64,000 bases of DNA. Origin: Sclerodactyla briareus (taxonomy: Eukaryota > Echinodermata > Holothuroidea > Dendrochirotida > Sclerodactylidae). Location: assembly GCA_026419785.1 (NCBI GenBank), contig JAODTK010005627.1:93553-157552 (forward strand), written 5' to 3'. This document shows, in pieces, positions 46,336-59,430 of this stretch (its first letter is position 1; every line of letters starts with the position of its first letter). The notes beneath the pieces are model-generated. The model searched no databases. It saw only the letters and a list, made by a program, of their open reading frames with translations, and had not been told where the DNA came from. The position numbers were made by a program, and so were the translations under genes.

Positions 46336-47367
46336 GTTTGCCAGCAAAGCAGGAAGTAGCCATGTACCTTGCCATAACTTGACATGATGGTGGTAAACAC
46401 AGTGGGGATGGCAAACTGAACTTGTTTTAAAGGACCACTGCAGGATCGACGTAGCTGGGGTGTGATGATATCATAGAGCTTGAAAGAAATCCCTGCACGT
46501 AGACTTAGACTAATATTTTTTCAAGGGGTGAAATTAAAGTGTAAAATGCAATAGAAAAAATAGTTGTGCTATTCTGGCACATCAAATTTGCAATGACGAT
46601 ATTTCTCTACAATGGTGCAATACACATGCACAGCCCTCAGATGTCTTAATTTCCGTAAATGGAACTTCTTATGAACGTTTGGTTTTTGACTGCTACATGT
46701 AGTTTACACCTTTGCCCCCTATACTTTGTACTTGGTACTCGGTAGGGATTCCTCCAAAATACTCGCCGTGGGTACGAGGTTTTGACTGTAGGTGACCCTT
46801 GCACTAGTTTTGTTATGGAAACAAAACAACAGGGTCCTCAAGTGACGTTGCCCTGATCCAAAAAAATAGAGGATCATGTACCTATAAATATGACTAAACC
46901 AAGTGCGCGATCACTGGTTTAAAATTGGGAGAGTGGTTGCATGGCTGTCCATAAGGAACAATCTTGTGGTGTGAGAAAACATGGTAGACAGCTCAATATA
47001 CTATACCAAGGTTAAAATTTAGGTGTCCCCACCACCCCCCCCCCCCCTCCCCCCTCCTCCCATTGGCTGCGCGCCGTTTGACTAACCTACGTACATAGTA
47101 ATGATTCCTATGAACCTTGCTGTTAATTTTTATTGTGTTTACAGGGTTCTCAGAATATGACCTCTATTACCAAGCCTCAGATAAATGTTGTAACGGATAT
47201 ACGCAGACGCATGTTCTGGGCATAGATTGCTTTGATTCCTCCTTGCATTGAATGTACCCAATAAACCTGTGAAAGTCAAAAGCCTTACTACCAAATCCGA
47301 TAGCTCATAATGCAATGTTTCGATGCGGTGTCTACAGGTACCCCAAGTTTTTAGTAGCCATAGATAA
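46336..47367. other. Flank of the 305-bp array
   Basis: Contains two diverged fragments of the array unit and a C-rich run at about 47033-47060. No gene recognised. Confidence 0.4.
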
Positions 47368-48305
47368 TTATATCACCACTTTCGTGGAATTATGGTTTGG
47401 CTGTTCGCCATCTTCTCCGCCGCATCCGCGCCCGCCTCCCCGCTTTCTTGTTAGGCAATAACTCTCCAACACTTTGTTCCATTTGAGCCGAAACTTGCAC
47501 CATGTCGCCTTAGTGAAATCTCGGTTTAGTTCGAAAGGGGCGTTGACCCATTTGAACAGGGTTCCCTCATTGGCAAGAATTTCCACGATTGAAGCTTTCT
47601 TCCCGTAGCGCAATCACTCTTCAAAAACGCTTATATATTTTTATAATCTCCAATTGGAGCTGAAACTTGGTACAACTCCGTCCGCTAGTGAAATCTCGAT
47701 GAGTTCGGAAGTGGGCACCGCTGCAATGTACTTTCGCGGGGGCCGCTAATTTGCAATAATTTTTTCGCTCAAATTTCTCCAGTTAGTCGGATTTGAAAAC
47801 GAAACTTGGTGGGTTATGGACTTATAGTTGATCCCGGAAATGTGGAATTCATTTCAAGGTCATCAAGGTCAAATTTGCGGAATTTATGCGATGTTTCCCA
47901 AACCTCTCCAGATTTGAATGGACGGACCTTGGTGGAAGAACTATAGTTGAAAAATCCGAAAAATGTGGAGGTCATTCAAGTATCGGAGGTCCAACTGAGA
48001 AATTTATGCGATTTACCAAACTTTGTCAGATTTGCGCGAACTTGGTGGATGGGGGCTACATTGTTCCTCCTCACCAAAGTTAGAAGTCATTCAAAGCCAT
48101 CATGTGGTCAACATTTGCATATTCACAAAAACAAATGTGCCTATCAACACCCATAGATCAACAAAACTGGTGGATTAAGTTTGTCTTGTTTCTGACCAAA
48201 ATGGGGTTCTTTAATGGGTGTTAGATACTTCTTCTTCTTTTGCCCAATATTGCTCAAAAGTGGAGCATGAACAGTGGGGGCGTTTACCCGCCTACCATGA
48301 CTATA
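47368..48305 (+). mobile_element. R2 copy d: longest Helitron-like element
   Basis: It starts with ATTATATCACC and 'ggaattatggtttggctg', like the left end of copy b. Its interior has 'aaacgaaacttggtggg' and 'atagttgatcccg' units matching copy b in the same order. It ends with GGGCG-TTTAC-CCGCC (about 48279-48293) and CTATAG (48301-48306), where copies b and c have CTAG. AGGTCA-TCA-AGGTCA lies at 47857-47871. About 940 bases, non-coding. Confidence 0.5.
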
Positions 48306-49216
48306 GTTCTATTCAGAGAGGATAATTTGTCCGCTGTAATTTCAACTTTTTATCATTTCTAACTTCCAAACTACAATAACTTGACCAGTTGGCCAAAGCG
48401 ACCACATACCCTTCCATAATGAGTACATGCGAAGGTGTTTCTTTTTCTTTAGGGTCAGGTCAAAGGTTTAATAAGGCAATCAAGGTGTCTGGAACATTCG
48501 CCTGTAACTTCCCAAAACCTCTCCATTGTTCTGGATGATGGACCAAATTAAGCACAAATTGAAGGGCAACTGCAGGCTCGGATACACCAGCGATTATATT
48601 GTGTAAGGATGGAACAACTGTATTAGGTGGGCCAAACCCCATTTCAATACGATTTTCTTATGTGGAGTTATTAACTTTCAAAGTTTAGTTCATTATGCAG
48701 AAAAACTGGGGAGAATCCCATTTGCGCAATGAATGCATGACGCCACACATGGACCAACACAGAAAAATTATGTTATGTATTTGATCGTTTCATTTCGTTG
48801 AATAATTCAAATTTATCAGAAGTTCTGTTGTCTTTATCTCCAAAGTAACCATCACCACCACCCACACCACTAAAGCAATCTCCCCCATAGAACTACTGTT
48901 TCAAAAGGGAATTAATGTTCGATTTTCAATATGAAACAAAGAATGTTTGCAGGGTTGTGGCAAGTATGACATAATTTATAATTACATGATGGGATTCTTT
49001 TCGATATTGCGCAAAACACATGATTCACAATACGCAAACTTCAAATGACTAAAAACTCTGTAACGAAAAGTCCTATGAACTTACGGTTTGGACTAACGCA
49101 TTCGTTTTATTCAGATATTAAAATTAGCATCTGATAAATTCATCCCGCAGTTGTCTTTCAAGGTATATGAGATATATGGCATTATAGAATGTGGATACAT
49201 AGCCTATATGTGGTGG
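48306..49216. other. Unassigned sequence
   Basis: No gene, RNA or repeat relative recognised. Confidence 0.3.
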
Positions 49217-49532
49217 GTCTAGCGTGGTGGCATAAGTGGCAACGCATTGAACTCTTAATGCAGAGGTTATGGGTTCGAGCCACATAAATAGCCCTGGCAA
49301 GGTATTAATCTCTAACTGCTCCTCTCCATTTAGGTGTTAATTGGAGACTTGTGATGTGCGGATGGAGGCGCCTAACGGGCTGCCACAGGGTGTGTTTTGT
49401 AGTAGTCGTGAGCGAACATTGCACCCGGGGTGCAGGACACAGTCGTTTCAGGTTACCAATATGGATCGGGTGGTTTATGTCTCGCTAAAAGACCATTGAG
49501 ATACGGGGAAAGCGCTATATAAGAATGGTGAC
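49217..49532 (+). mobile_element. tRNA-derived SINE (S3)
   Basis: The head has TGGCATAAGTGGC (box A, 49230) and ATGGGTTCGAGCCAC (box B, about 49268). The element ends with GAAAGCGCTATATAAGAATG (about 49508). The tail phrase is the one seen, more diverged, in S1 and S2. Length is about 315 bases, non-coding, a pol III transcript if active. Confidence 0.7.
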
Positions 49533-49539
49533 GTTCTTA

Positions 49540-50235
49540 TATGTATCGAGATAGAGTCAGTATCAAGTCATATTCGTCAGTTTTACATGGCCCATATATA
49601 GCTTTTACATCATTATAGGCGAACTCTTAATTATAGAGTTATCCAGGGTTTTATTAGGCCATATAAATCTAATACCCAAATATGGATAACCCTATTCAAG
49701 GTTTGTATCCGTTTTCTATGACCATATAAAACTTTAAAACATGTATCTGACTTGCCCTTGTATCAAGTCATATAGCGTTTCATATGGCCATGTAAAACTA
49801 TATCAATATAGGGTCGCCGCTATATCAAGTCATATAGGGTTTTATGGACGACATGAAACGTTATACCCATATATGGGTAGTTCTATATTAAGTACAGAGG
49901 GTTTTGTATTGCCATATAAAACGTACATCATATATGAATAGTTTATATTTAAGTCACATAGGGGGGTTTTGTATGGTCATATAAATTTGTATACCTAAGA
50001 TGGATAACCCTAACCAAGGTATATCGGTTATATGACCTATGAAGCGTTATACATATATTTGAATGCCCCATATCAAGTCATACGGCTTTCTATATGGAAA
50101 TAAAAAAATAAAAAATTATATTACATGTATGGGTAGCCTATATATCAAGTCATATAGGGTTTTTTGTATGGCCATATAAAGTTGATATATATAGGATAGT
50201 TCATAGGGTTTTAATACCTACACTAAACTGTATAC
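49540..50235 (+). repeat. 61-bp AT-rich satellite
   Basis: Units contain 'tatcaagtcatatagggttt', a phrase like TGGCCATATAAAAC and 'catatatgggtag'. Marker positions 49761, 49823, 49885 and about 49944 give a period of 60-62 bases. One more unit lies at about 50430-50475 after a 190-base non-matching stretch with a G-run. The array abuts SINE S3. Confidence 0.85.
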
Positions 50236-51657
50236 ACCAAGGACAGAGAAATTGGGAAAAATTGGGATGGGGGGGGGGGGCCGGGGGGGTTCCAAAGTAG
50301 TGATGGGGAAACATTTTTGTGGTTTGTGTAAAAAAATCTTTATGTATAGAGGCCTTCCCAAAAAGTGGGTGCATGACCCATCAGACCCCCATCCAGTTGG
50401 CGCGCCCTTGGTAGGACCCATAATGGAAACCCTGTATATAATGGTTTACCAGGCTCTATATGGCCGTATAAAGCTGGCCACGTCGCGTCAACGCTCCAAC
50501 GTGCACGCAGACAATGCTCGGAGTCAGACGCGTATTCGGCCCTGTGACCATAAGACTGCTTATTTTCCCGCAACTGTATTAATATGATCCAATAGGGTCA
50601 GCTGATATTGGTATCTGCAGGTAAAGTGCTGGATAAGTGCGTACCGGGGATCAACAGGATAGTCAACGTCTTCGCCCAGACTGATGGGGAAATTGAGTGG
50701 TTCATAATCAAACTGACGTCCGGCTTTGCCAGATTCTGCAATCTGGAGAATTTCCCGACGGAGCTAATTTTATTTTCATTAGCGCACCCTCCCCCTTCCC
50801 GGTCGTATGCTTGCATAGGTTTCTACATAGTCGCTCATTGGTTTGGCGCTAATCGATTCCAGTTGTGAAGTATGGATTCGTGTCCTTACTGTTAAAGGAA
50901 ACACAGATAGAAGAGGGATTCGAAAACCCCACACCGAAAATTTTAAATCCTGAGGGTTTTCAGGTTTGCAAAAATTCCCAAAGGGGAGGGTCCCCTTAGA
51001 CCCTCACCCAGGATCAGTCTATCAACACGATACACGAACGAAAACGAGTGGGACAACCAGTCGGGGACCCAAAGAGCACCTCCACGAACGCAGGGCCCCT
51101 CTCGGGGAATACCGTTAATTGAATCGGTCTCACGAAAAAATCTTGTTCGGGTTCAAATGATTCACAACCCACCGGATCGATGTATATATACAGCCTCTGG
51201 ATGATGAATAAGTGTATATTTAAACACAACTCAGGCCTGCATGCCACCTTCGCGTATGAACAGTCCGCGCTCTCATTTAGGTTGCCCTTAAATTGCAATG
51301 CGTTGATGTTCGAAACCGAATGGCGTAGGGGCATAAGTTGCCATATCGACACTTCACACGTGCATAGGCGCTCTAGTACAGCGTGTCCGGGGCCTGCTTA
51401 TACCGCACACACACAAAAACTTATACAGAAAAAAACCTATACACAAACAAGATAACGTCACGGAAAATGCACTGAAATTGCCAATGCGGAAATTGCCACC
51501 AGAATTGCAACTGCAATAGGCACTGGACTGCACTGAAAATTGCCAGGGAGAATTGCGTCAAACCGACACTCACATAAACGGCCACATAACTGGCATTTAA
51601 CAACCAATTTACACCTAATATCCGCCACTCACACCTAACCCGCGGCCATGCGGCTCC
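50236..51657. other. Unassigned sequence left of long-repeat arm 2
   Basis: Contains a G-run (about 50270-50290) and one stretch with exon-like composition, 50623-50775 on the plus strand, where one frame reads GKVLDKCVPGINRIVNVFAQ and onward. The candidate acceptor CTGCAG is not preceded by a strong pyrimidine tract, and no family was recognised. The minus frame 51352-51014 is likewise unassigned. Confidence 0.3.
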
Positions 51658-53654
51658 GTAGTTTCGGGATACGTTGCATGGCGGCAGTCAGACAGCGTTA
51701 TAAGATCTGCGTGTACATACTACCAGCATGACATCTGCCCGCTGTACCCAGGTCAACCTATTCGGTCGTACCACATTCCAGCTCGATGCTTCGAGAAAGT
51801 CGCGACACTTATATAAAAAGTACCTCCCAAAACGTGTCTCGTCACATGCCTGCAGCGTATCACCAGTATGTGAACCTTGAAGCGGCCGATCACCGGTACT
51901 ATTCAGTAATTATACTCCGGCTGTAACCAGGTGAGCATATTTCCTTCGCATTGCTGTCATAATACGCAGATTGTGAATGTGAGATTGGTGGAAAGGGGCG
52001 ACGAAGAGGGTTGGTAGGTTTAACTGTAGTTGTGACATTTGAACCACTACTAGTCGGTCATAGAGTCATTGTGTACAAAATGAAATGAATGTTCCAAGAC
52101 ATCTAGATTGTATTTTTCCTAATGAATCTATTGTTCAACTACACTCTAAAACCACCTGGATCAATTTGAACAAGAATTGGGCACGGAGGCACTAACCCGA
52201 ATCTCTTAAATTTTGGGTCAATATTTGGTTGGGAAATTCGGTCCAGTGCCTTCCTCTAGCCAGGTAATGTTGGGGTTGCATATCAAGCGTATAACGAAAG
52301 TCGCATAACAGGCGAGCAAGCCAGAGGTTGAAAGTTATGAATTGCCAACCTCTTGAAATTCTATTCATAACGAATTTCCATTGGATTTACCTTTCGCTTC
52401 AGTGGAACAAAGGTTCGTCTTTTTTTCTAAAAATGCGTAATCTTATTTTTAAATTCTTAACGATTCCAAATCAGTGTTGGTCACTTTTCATTATTACCAG
52501 GTATATCGGTTTCCATTCGTATAGGGAATGGAATTTATAGTAAAGTACAAAGTTCACTTCTATCTGTTCCATGCGTTATCTCATCGGTATCGGAAGGCCG
52601 ACGACGAAATGAGATATGTAGTGTATGTGTGCGTGTGTGGGTGCGTGCGTGTGGGCGTGCGTGTGTGTTTGAGTTTGCATGTCTATCAGCTTTAGGGGTT
52701 TTGACCAGATTGGAATTCGAGACATATGCATGGATTATTGCGTGAGGAAGGACCCTCTGTTTCCATCTCATCGGTTCCCGGAATGCCCGGCCGGATGAGA
52801 TATTGTAGTCAGTCGCCATTTCACCTAGATTTACTGTTTGATGGTTGCCATAGCACCGGTGGCTAGGTAACCATAGTGGTTTGTGCTTGAGGAACGATCC
52901 ACGGAGGGGGTAGCGTTGGTGGGGTACCGGGTGATCCAGTAATGAGGTGCACTTGCGAAAGTTTCCGTTTGTGTGTCGCGGTGTTTTGTGTGGGTGTGTG
53001 CTGTGTGTGGTGTGTGTGTGTGGTGTGTGTGTGTGCGTGGCGCGGTGCGGTGTGGTGTGTGCGCGCGCGCATATCTGTCAGATTTTTGAAGTTTTTGATT
53101 CGAAAATATCCTACTGGAGTGGCTGAACATTTGCACATGAATTTGCACATGACCTGGATAGTAACAAAACACAATTTCCTCTCAAAATTAGGTTGAAACT
53201 ATCAAAATTGTGGAAATTTAGGGGGCAAAACAACGTTTGGGGCAATTTTTCATGAGTTTTCATATTCGCTGATTCCAACGACTGAGTGAATTCAATTAAT
53301 GTAGCAATTGTAAAAGCTATATGGACTCTTTCCACGGAATATCAGCCAAGAAATTACCTAAAATGTGGATTTCGGGGGAAACTTTTTTGAAAAACTGTTC
53401 TATTTTCAGTATATTTGAAAGTTGGAAGGTTTGAATGGGTTCGAATTTTAGAACAAAGTCCCCTATGAATTAAGAATATTTTTAGGGGGAATGGCGGTTT
53501 TAGGGACATATTTGGAAAATGTTTGGTCTATTCGCCACACCCAAAAAGGAGGCAGGTAGAATAAAATGAATAGTTCTCCAATTGCTGAGGGAACGCGAAA
53601 CTCGGGGATGGCCGTCTTGTCAGTATCACAAGATACTTGGAGGATGAAATTGTG

Positions 53655-53900
53655 AACAGAATTTTAGGTGCAGGTGTGGATAAATTGTAGAGTGGTATCA
53701 TTGACGCTTCGCAAACAACCGTCCCGGGTTCGAATTCCAGCAGTCCCCCGGACGTTTTGCGTAGGTGTCAGTGTACTTGTAGCTGCGATGGGCGAGATAT
53801 TTCGTCTTGACTTAAGAGTTACGCTGTACATGCGTGGATTTGTGCTGCATGGGTTACATTTCCGGGGGTTACGGATGTTTATAGATCATTGCAATAATCC
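53655..53900 (+). mobile_element. tRNA-like (SINE head) sequence, arm 2
   Basis: GTAGAGTGGTATCATTGACG (about 53688) and CCGGGTTCGAATTCC (about 53725) form box A-like and box B-like motifs. It is the partner of the sequence at 15165-15400. It was present before the arms separated, since both carry it at the same place. Confidence 0.5.
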
Positions 53901-54532
53901 CGTTGTCAGCTGCGCGCATTTACGTTGGACATGTACCTTGCGCTCCTCCGCGGGTTCCGAGAAAGTGGTCGGATCTGGAGGTCACTGATCGTCATTTCGG
54001 AAGGGACGTAGAATGGCGTTCCCGGGAGCAGGTTGATAATGGTCACAACCCCTGGCCCACTATCTTGATGTACTAGTCAAGAAGAGGAGGCGAGTTATCG
54101 CCGTGCATCCACGATCATATAGGACCAGGGTTTCTTGATGACGATTTTGAATGGACACTATAAGCTATTAGTGTTCCTCCCACGGCCAAGGCTGCTGCTA
54201 ACGTAACAGGCGCACCACTGAGGATTGGAGAGGGGCAGAACGCCCAACTTATAGGAAGGCCTCTAGTGTCCTTGGTCCAAATGACCACACGTTACTCTCA
54301 CTCAAAACTTTCAACAAGGGGTCGCGCACGAATTACCGTAATGTTGGCATTTACTACGACAGGTGTTTCTACTTGGAAGGGCCTGACGAAATGTGAGGGT
54401 CCTCCTCTCCATTTGATCATAGATCAAATCGTCTGGAATCAAACCTCCGTTGGATTTTCCCTAAAGGCCTTGTGCTACCCCCTCCCATTTATCCCAAAAA
54501 GTCTGCACCCTCACGCTGCTATGCAGTAATTG

Positions 54533-55205
54533 TGTAGCATTTTGTACATATAGTCATTCCATACACCTCTTACATTGGATTCACTTCCAACACCCAAACT
54601 TCAAGAAACATGATTCACTCCTGAGTAATCATTACTAGGGTTGAGAACACAAGACTTTGTGTATATAAGCGTGACATTCTATCTGCACACCTGCGTAGAC
54701 AACACTCTCTCTTCAGCTACTTACATGACGCATCGGTTTAGCTTCATAGCTTGTTTTCAACATTCACTAGCCATTTAAAGGCTTAAATTTTACCTATTAT
54801 ACTCTTGGCTTCATTCATCAACCATTTCATAACACATACAATATAAAGGAGAAATGCCTAAGTACAATATCAGTTGTATAGTTTTAGGTAGGTCTTTGTC
54901 TCTTCAAAACGCCACTTATTCTCTCAGGGATTACTCGCGGTAAGGTATTTTAGTTTTTTCGTTACCTGAGGATCAACTTCTTCTGGGATCAATTTCATAC
55001 TATTTCACATCTGGATCCTCATATAACCATTGAGAATTCGCGATTGGACCGTTTGTACAGTATTTTCGTCATGGACCCATGACAGTCTCGCCGACGTGTC
55101 AGTACGAGGAGCGGGAAACTCAAAAGAAACACAGGAGCATTAAGTGTGGTAAATGATCGTTCCTTCTTCAAATTAACACCCCAACGAACATTATACCCTA
55201 AATTG
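54533..55205 (+). repeat. 5' LTR of the Gypsy element
   Basis: It starts TGTAGCATTTTGTACATATA and matches 59827-60503 throughout, including 'gacattctatctgcacac', 'tctctcttcagc' and 'cttgttttcaacattcact'. A TATA box (TATATAA, 54662-54668) fits an LTR promoter. The end is placed where similarity stops, before TGGGACCCGGAACG (55204 on), which could be the primer-binding site. Differences from the 3' LTR are largely one-base gaps. Confidence 0.85.
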
Positions 55206-55613
55206 GGACCCGGAACGAAAAAAAGTTTCATGACTTTTCTGTGCATTCGAGACGTCTAAAACTATACGCTCATTGCCCACTCATCGCAGACCACCGTTCG
55301 TTACTTCAAAATTTACTTGCTGCTGCGAGATAGTTAGCTGTCCTCTATATGATTTTGACCCCTACGATATAGTCTCACGTGTGTCACCCGTTGTTTACGG
55401 AATCACGGACTCATGAGGTTCTATGATGTATGTGCTTGTATTGAGACTCAATAGATTTTCAATTACGGTTAAATTAGCTACTGTACGTTTAAGGGAGAAT
55501 ATTATCCCAAACTTTCATGCCAGTCTTGCTATAGGCCAGCGTTAGTTGCAAATAACATACGGCAGATTTTAAAAAAAAAAAAAAATTCAATTAAAACGCT
55601 TCACGAGGAACAA

Positions 55614-56545
55614 ATGAGTACCGCAGGCAAAAGGCCAGACACATCTACCGACCTTCTGCGGGGCGGCAACATCCAGCACGTCGTCAAGCGGAGGATGCTG
55701 CCCGGTGCTGCAATGACACGGTTCGCAATCAAAGTACCACCATTCGGGCACAAGACCCATATCCCTGTGGTTTATCCAAGTCGAGGCGCAATTTACTTCA
55801 CGTAATATTACATCGAGAAGACAAAAATTTGCATACGGTCGTCTCGTCCCCTACGACAGAGGTGGCACAAGAAAATCCGTGACATTCTCCAAACCCTCCC
55901 TCCACGAAAAAACCCTTACCAACGATTTATAAAATCAGAAATTAGTAAGCGTTACGTCAGAGTCCAGCAGCGGCGGATTACACCAGCTGCTTATCCTGAG
56001 AGCTAGGGGACAGAAAATCGTCACAGCTGCTTCGGAGAGAGAATGCAACAGCTCTCGGGATGATCAGCTGGACGATAAAAGTAAAACAATGTTTTCAGCG
56101 CCTGCCTACCAACGTTCAATTGATAATTGGGATCCTCGCCTCACTCAATGACAAGGGCAAAGGGTCTGCAGAGATGGCCGGACAGAATTTTAGACATTCA
56201 CCCCGGCTATCTCCCATATTGCTCACAAATACCGACTTTCAATCAGCTGCACCTTCACAAATGGTTGCGCCTGTAGTACGCGACTCTGACCTCACACCTG
56301 ATCAAAACATTAACACAACAGGTGGAGTCAATTGGGACAAAGGGAATAAACCAGCCAGCGACGATCACGCTCACGGTCGCGAGCAGACGAAACCGTTACG
56401 AGGACCAATCCCACGGACCGAGCAGTAGTCCCCAGCGCATCCCAGCACACAGCGACCTCTGCTGGTACCACTACAACTTCGCTGCAAATGCGCGAAGTGC
56501 ACAGCCAACTTTGTAATTTTTCCACTGCTTCCAGAACAGCAAATT
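55614..56545 (+). pseudogene. gag: Gypsy gag remnant
   Basis: Gag proteins form the particle that packages retrotransposon RNA. Fragments in different frames include LPPRKNPYQRF (about 55900) and VKQCFQRLPTNVQLIIGILA (about 56082), which are typical of Gypsy capsid-like segments. A start at the ATG at 55616 is uncertain. At least five frame changes occur. No zinc knuckle (CX2CX4HX4C) could be read, either because it is lost or because it is masked by frame errors. Confidence 0.65.
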
Positions 56546-56639
56546 CACGGTGCGTTACACAACCAACGCTCCAGCTAGGAGCGACCAGGTGGTTTGCGAG
56601 AAAGTAGTGCCTCTTCTAGTACGGGACCGTGCAAACTGT

Positions 56640-56950
56640 AGAAGGTTCCTCGTCGGAACACGGGGCTGAGGTGAGCGTACTTCCGGCGACACCAGCCAAG
56701 ACAAACTAGAACCTATAAAATACTTACGAGCGGAGCCAACAAAACCAGCATTAATGCATATGGTGGGACAAGTCACTCCACGGAAAACACTCGGCTTACG
56801 GCGAACATATCGCTGGGTCTTCATCCCCGCCGAGGTATCAACTCCGATCCTAGGGGCGGATTTCCTGCAACACTTTTCATCATGTGTGGATATGCAACGG
56901 CGCCCGCAAATTAATAGACTCAGAAACAACCTAACCGTGACAGGTCTCCG
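56640..56950 (+). pseudogene. pro: Gypsy aspartic protease remnant
   Basis: The retropepsin would cleave the polyprotein. The active-site region at 56646-56672 reads FLVGTRG then a stop, so the catalytic aspartate position is glycine and the frame is shifted by an extra base. About 65 codons on, PILGADFL (56843-56866), the conserved carboxy-terminal retropepsin motif, is intact within a 76-codon frame. Order and spacing fit the family. Confidence 0.75.
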
Positions 56951-57039
56951 ATCTTTCAGCGAGCCTTCAACTCAGTGTCATTAGTGACAGCAACGAAAAT
57001 TCAAAATACCACTCTCTGTTGAACCATCCCAGGGTTGTT

Positions 57040-57790
57040 CACCCTACACCACATCTCGAGCGCTGTAAGCCATTCGGTGAACACCACCATATCGTTACAC
57101 GAGGACGGCATAGATAGAGGTCTGCCGCCCCGGCCGTTTGACACCAAATAAGCTTTCTGTAGCTAAGGCTGAATTCGAACACATGTTGGATAGGGGTAAA
57201 TAATCCGACCATAGCAGAGCAATGGTCGTCACCTCTGCACATGGTACCCAAGGAAAAACAGGGATTGGGTCCATGCGGTGACTATAGAGAATTGAACCAC
57301 GTTACTGTTCATGACCGTTACCATCCCCAAGTCATGATTTACATCAACGCTACACGGAAGTCGTTTTCTCCAAGATCGATCTCGTACGGGCTTTACACCA
57401 GATTACGGTTAGAACCTGAGGGACATTCCTAAAACAGCTATCACCACCACCGTTTTGGCTTGTACGAATTCGGAGAGTACCATTTAGATTGAAGAATGCT
57501 GCGCACACGTTCCAGAGATTATCGACGAGGTAGTTCGTGGTCTTCCTTCCGATATGCATATATGACCGACGTTGTATCGCCAGTACCAAACCCGCGGAAC
57601 ACGGAGCACAATTTACGCCAGCGATCCGCGGTTGACGAATTACGGCATAGTCATCAACGCCGGCAAGAGCAGTTTGGAGTTACTTGACCTAGAATTCCTT
57701 GGCACCAGTAAAACTCTCAAGGCATCAAACCCTACCACAAAAGTCCAAGGCACTAGGGATTTTCACCCCACCTACCAAACTTGAAGGAGC
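57040..57790 (+). pseudogene. Gypsy reverse transcriptase remnant
   Basis: It would copy element RNA into DNA. Readable pieces are SSPLHMVPKEKQ and GDYRELNHVTVHDRY (about 57228-57325), 'LRLEPE' (57404), then LTNYGIVINAGKSSLELLDL (about 57633). The catalytic box is not intact: at 57553-57570 the sequence reads YAYMTD where the family has Y-x-D-D, and one base of frame is disturbed. At least six frame changes occur across the domain. Confidence 0.85.
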
Positions 57791-57799
57791 GTCGCCAGT

Positions 57800-58310
57800 C
57801 TTGGGACTAGTAAACTTTACGTCGGTTTGTTCCAACTGTGCCGACACACAAAAACCGCTTACAGATCGCTTGCGGGCGATGAGAGAAAGAACGCCCCCAT
57901 CAACCTATCAGATACACACATGACCTCTTTCAGTGAGGATCAAGACAGCTTTGGGCACAATGAGACTATCCTACATCACCTAAACCAGACGCTCCATAAG
58001 ACTCGTGGTGAGCCTCCGCTTTGCGGTCGGTGGCGGTGCCGACAGACAGGCTGACGGTCAGTGGCAACCCATTCCGTCTATCAAGGAAAATACAACCAGC
58101 CGAAACCAAGGAAGGCACATTCGGTCGCGAACCTTTTACATGACCTCTGTATTCGACATTTCCGCAATGCCGTCGAGGGCAGAGAGACTTCACAGTGTAC
58201 ACTGACAACAAGCCAGTAGTGTACGCCTTCCGCGAGGACAAGATCGATCTCACCAGAGAAATTCGCACTCGATTTGTGGCACAGTACACCAGACATTCGT
58301 GAAGCTCAGG
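57800..58310 (+). pseudogene. Gypsy RNase H remnant
   Basis: RNase H removes the RNA strand during reverse transcription. The thumb/connection reads GLVNFTSVCSNCAD (about 57805). The carboxy part reads TVYTDNKPVVYAFRED (about 58194), the TDxKP motif of Gypsy RNase H, then EIRTRFVAQYT. The DASxxAxGGVL-type amino-terminal segment is only partly readable near 58020. The frame is broken several times. Confidence 0.75.
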
Positions 58311-58559
58311 GAAAGAAAATGTCGTCGCGGACGCCACTATCTGGTGTGGTCAGTGGTATACAACGGCGGAGATCGACTTTGCTGAAATGGCTCTCAAAAC
58401 AATTCAATGATGATGAGAACCAACCTAAGCAAATCATTTTTCCTGCAATTCGAGGACGGTCCTATCGAACAAGCGAAGGCAACATTATCTGCGTACGTTT
58501 CCACGGGTAAAAACCCGTCCTTATGTCCCGAAGAAACTATCGAAGGGCTGGTTCGATTT

Positions 58560-59430
58560 CCCTCCATTCCTATCCCACCCTGGTATTGAGCACCCAACGA
58601 TACTCACTGCGCGATTCATGCTGGCCCGTATTAACAAAGACGTCAGAGAGTGTGCCGAACATGTTTGAAGTGCAAAAAAGGTTAAGGTGCAGCGTCAACA
58701 GTGGACAACCGCTTGGGTACCTTTCCTGCACTACTTCGCGCTTCAGAGATTTCCATGACATAGTTGGCCGCATGCCACCCTCGATGGTCACCACCTACTC
58801 CTCACGAGGGGACGATTCACTCGAGGCCGGAGGCAAAAACCCCCCCACTTCCCAAAACATGTCAGCGGCCACGTAGCCAAAGTACTCGTCAACGATGGGT
58901 AGCCATCAGTTGGAGTGCCTGCAATCATTACAACGAAGAGGTGGACGTTCGAGGTCTTTTCTATTTCGCCAGTGATATCTACTGGGCACCGACGCGCATC
59001 AGGACTACGGCATATCATCCTGCGGCAATGGTCTAGTTGAGCGTTCCATCGTCAACTAAAGGCTTCACTCCAAGCCAACCGGATCCCACCAAATGGACAG
59101 AAGCACTGCCTCTAGTACTCCTAGGCCTCACTGCTCTCAAGGTTGATATCCAGTGTTCGGCAGCTGAGATGGTTTACGGTTGACTATAGCACTTCCCGCG
59201 GACCTTGTTGCATCCCCCACTGGAACGACGCATGCAGATACAGGGAATTTGTCGATCGCTTCGGCGTCACATGATAACCTTCGCCCAGCCTTGACGAGAC
59301 CAACAACACGAAAAACGTACGTTCAATAAGGACCTTCAACACTGCAATCATGTTTGGATACGGGGTAGAAGCGGTACGGGAAAACCACTTCAACACTTAC
59401 CATGGACCGTACCCGGTGCTAAAAACGTAG
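58560..59430 (+). pseudogene. Gypsy integrase remnant
   Basis: Integrase inserts the cDNA. The zinc-binding region begins PGIEHPT (about 58579). The catalytic core keeps FHDIVG (58751), but the later DDE segment reads GVPAIITTKRW (58914), where the family has an acidic residue followed by RG, and RTTAYHPAA (about 59003). A distal part reads LPLVLLGLTALKVDIQCSAA (about 59108). Several stops and frame changes interrupt it. Confidence 0.85.

Noticed and set aside
49217-49300. Functional tRNA gene
   Set aside because: Pol III boxes are present but no paired acceptor stem; the following body and tail mark a SINE.
55935-55960. Apparent LTR match ATTAGTAAGCG to 60551
   Set aside because: The 55.9-kb side is within gag coding sequence; the short identity is chance, so the 5' LTR is ended near 55205.
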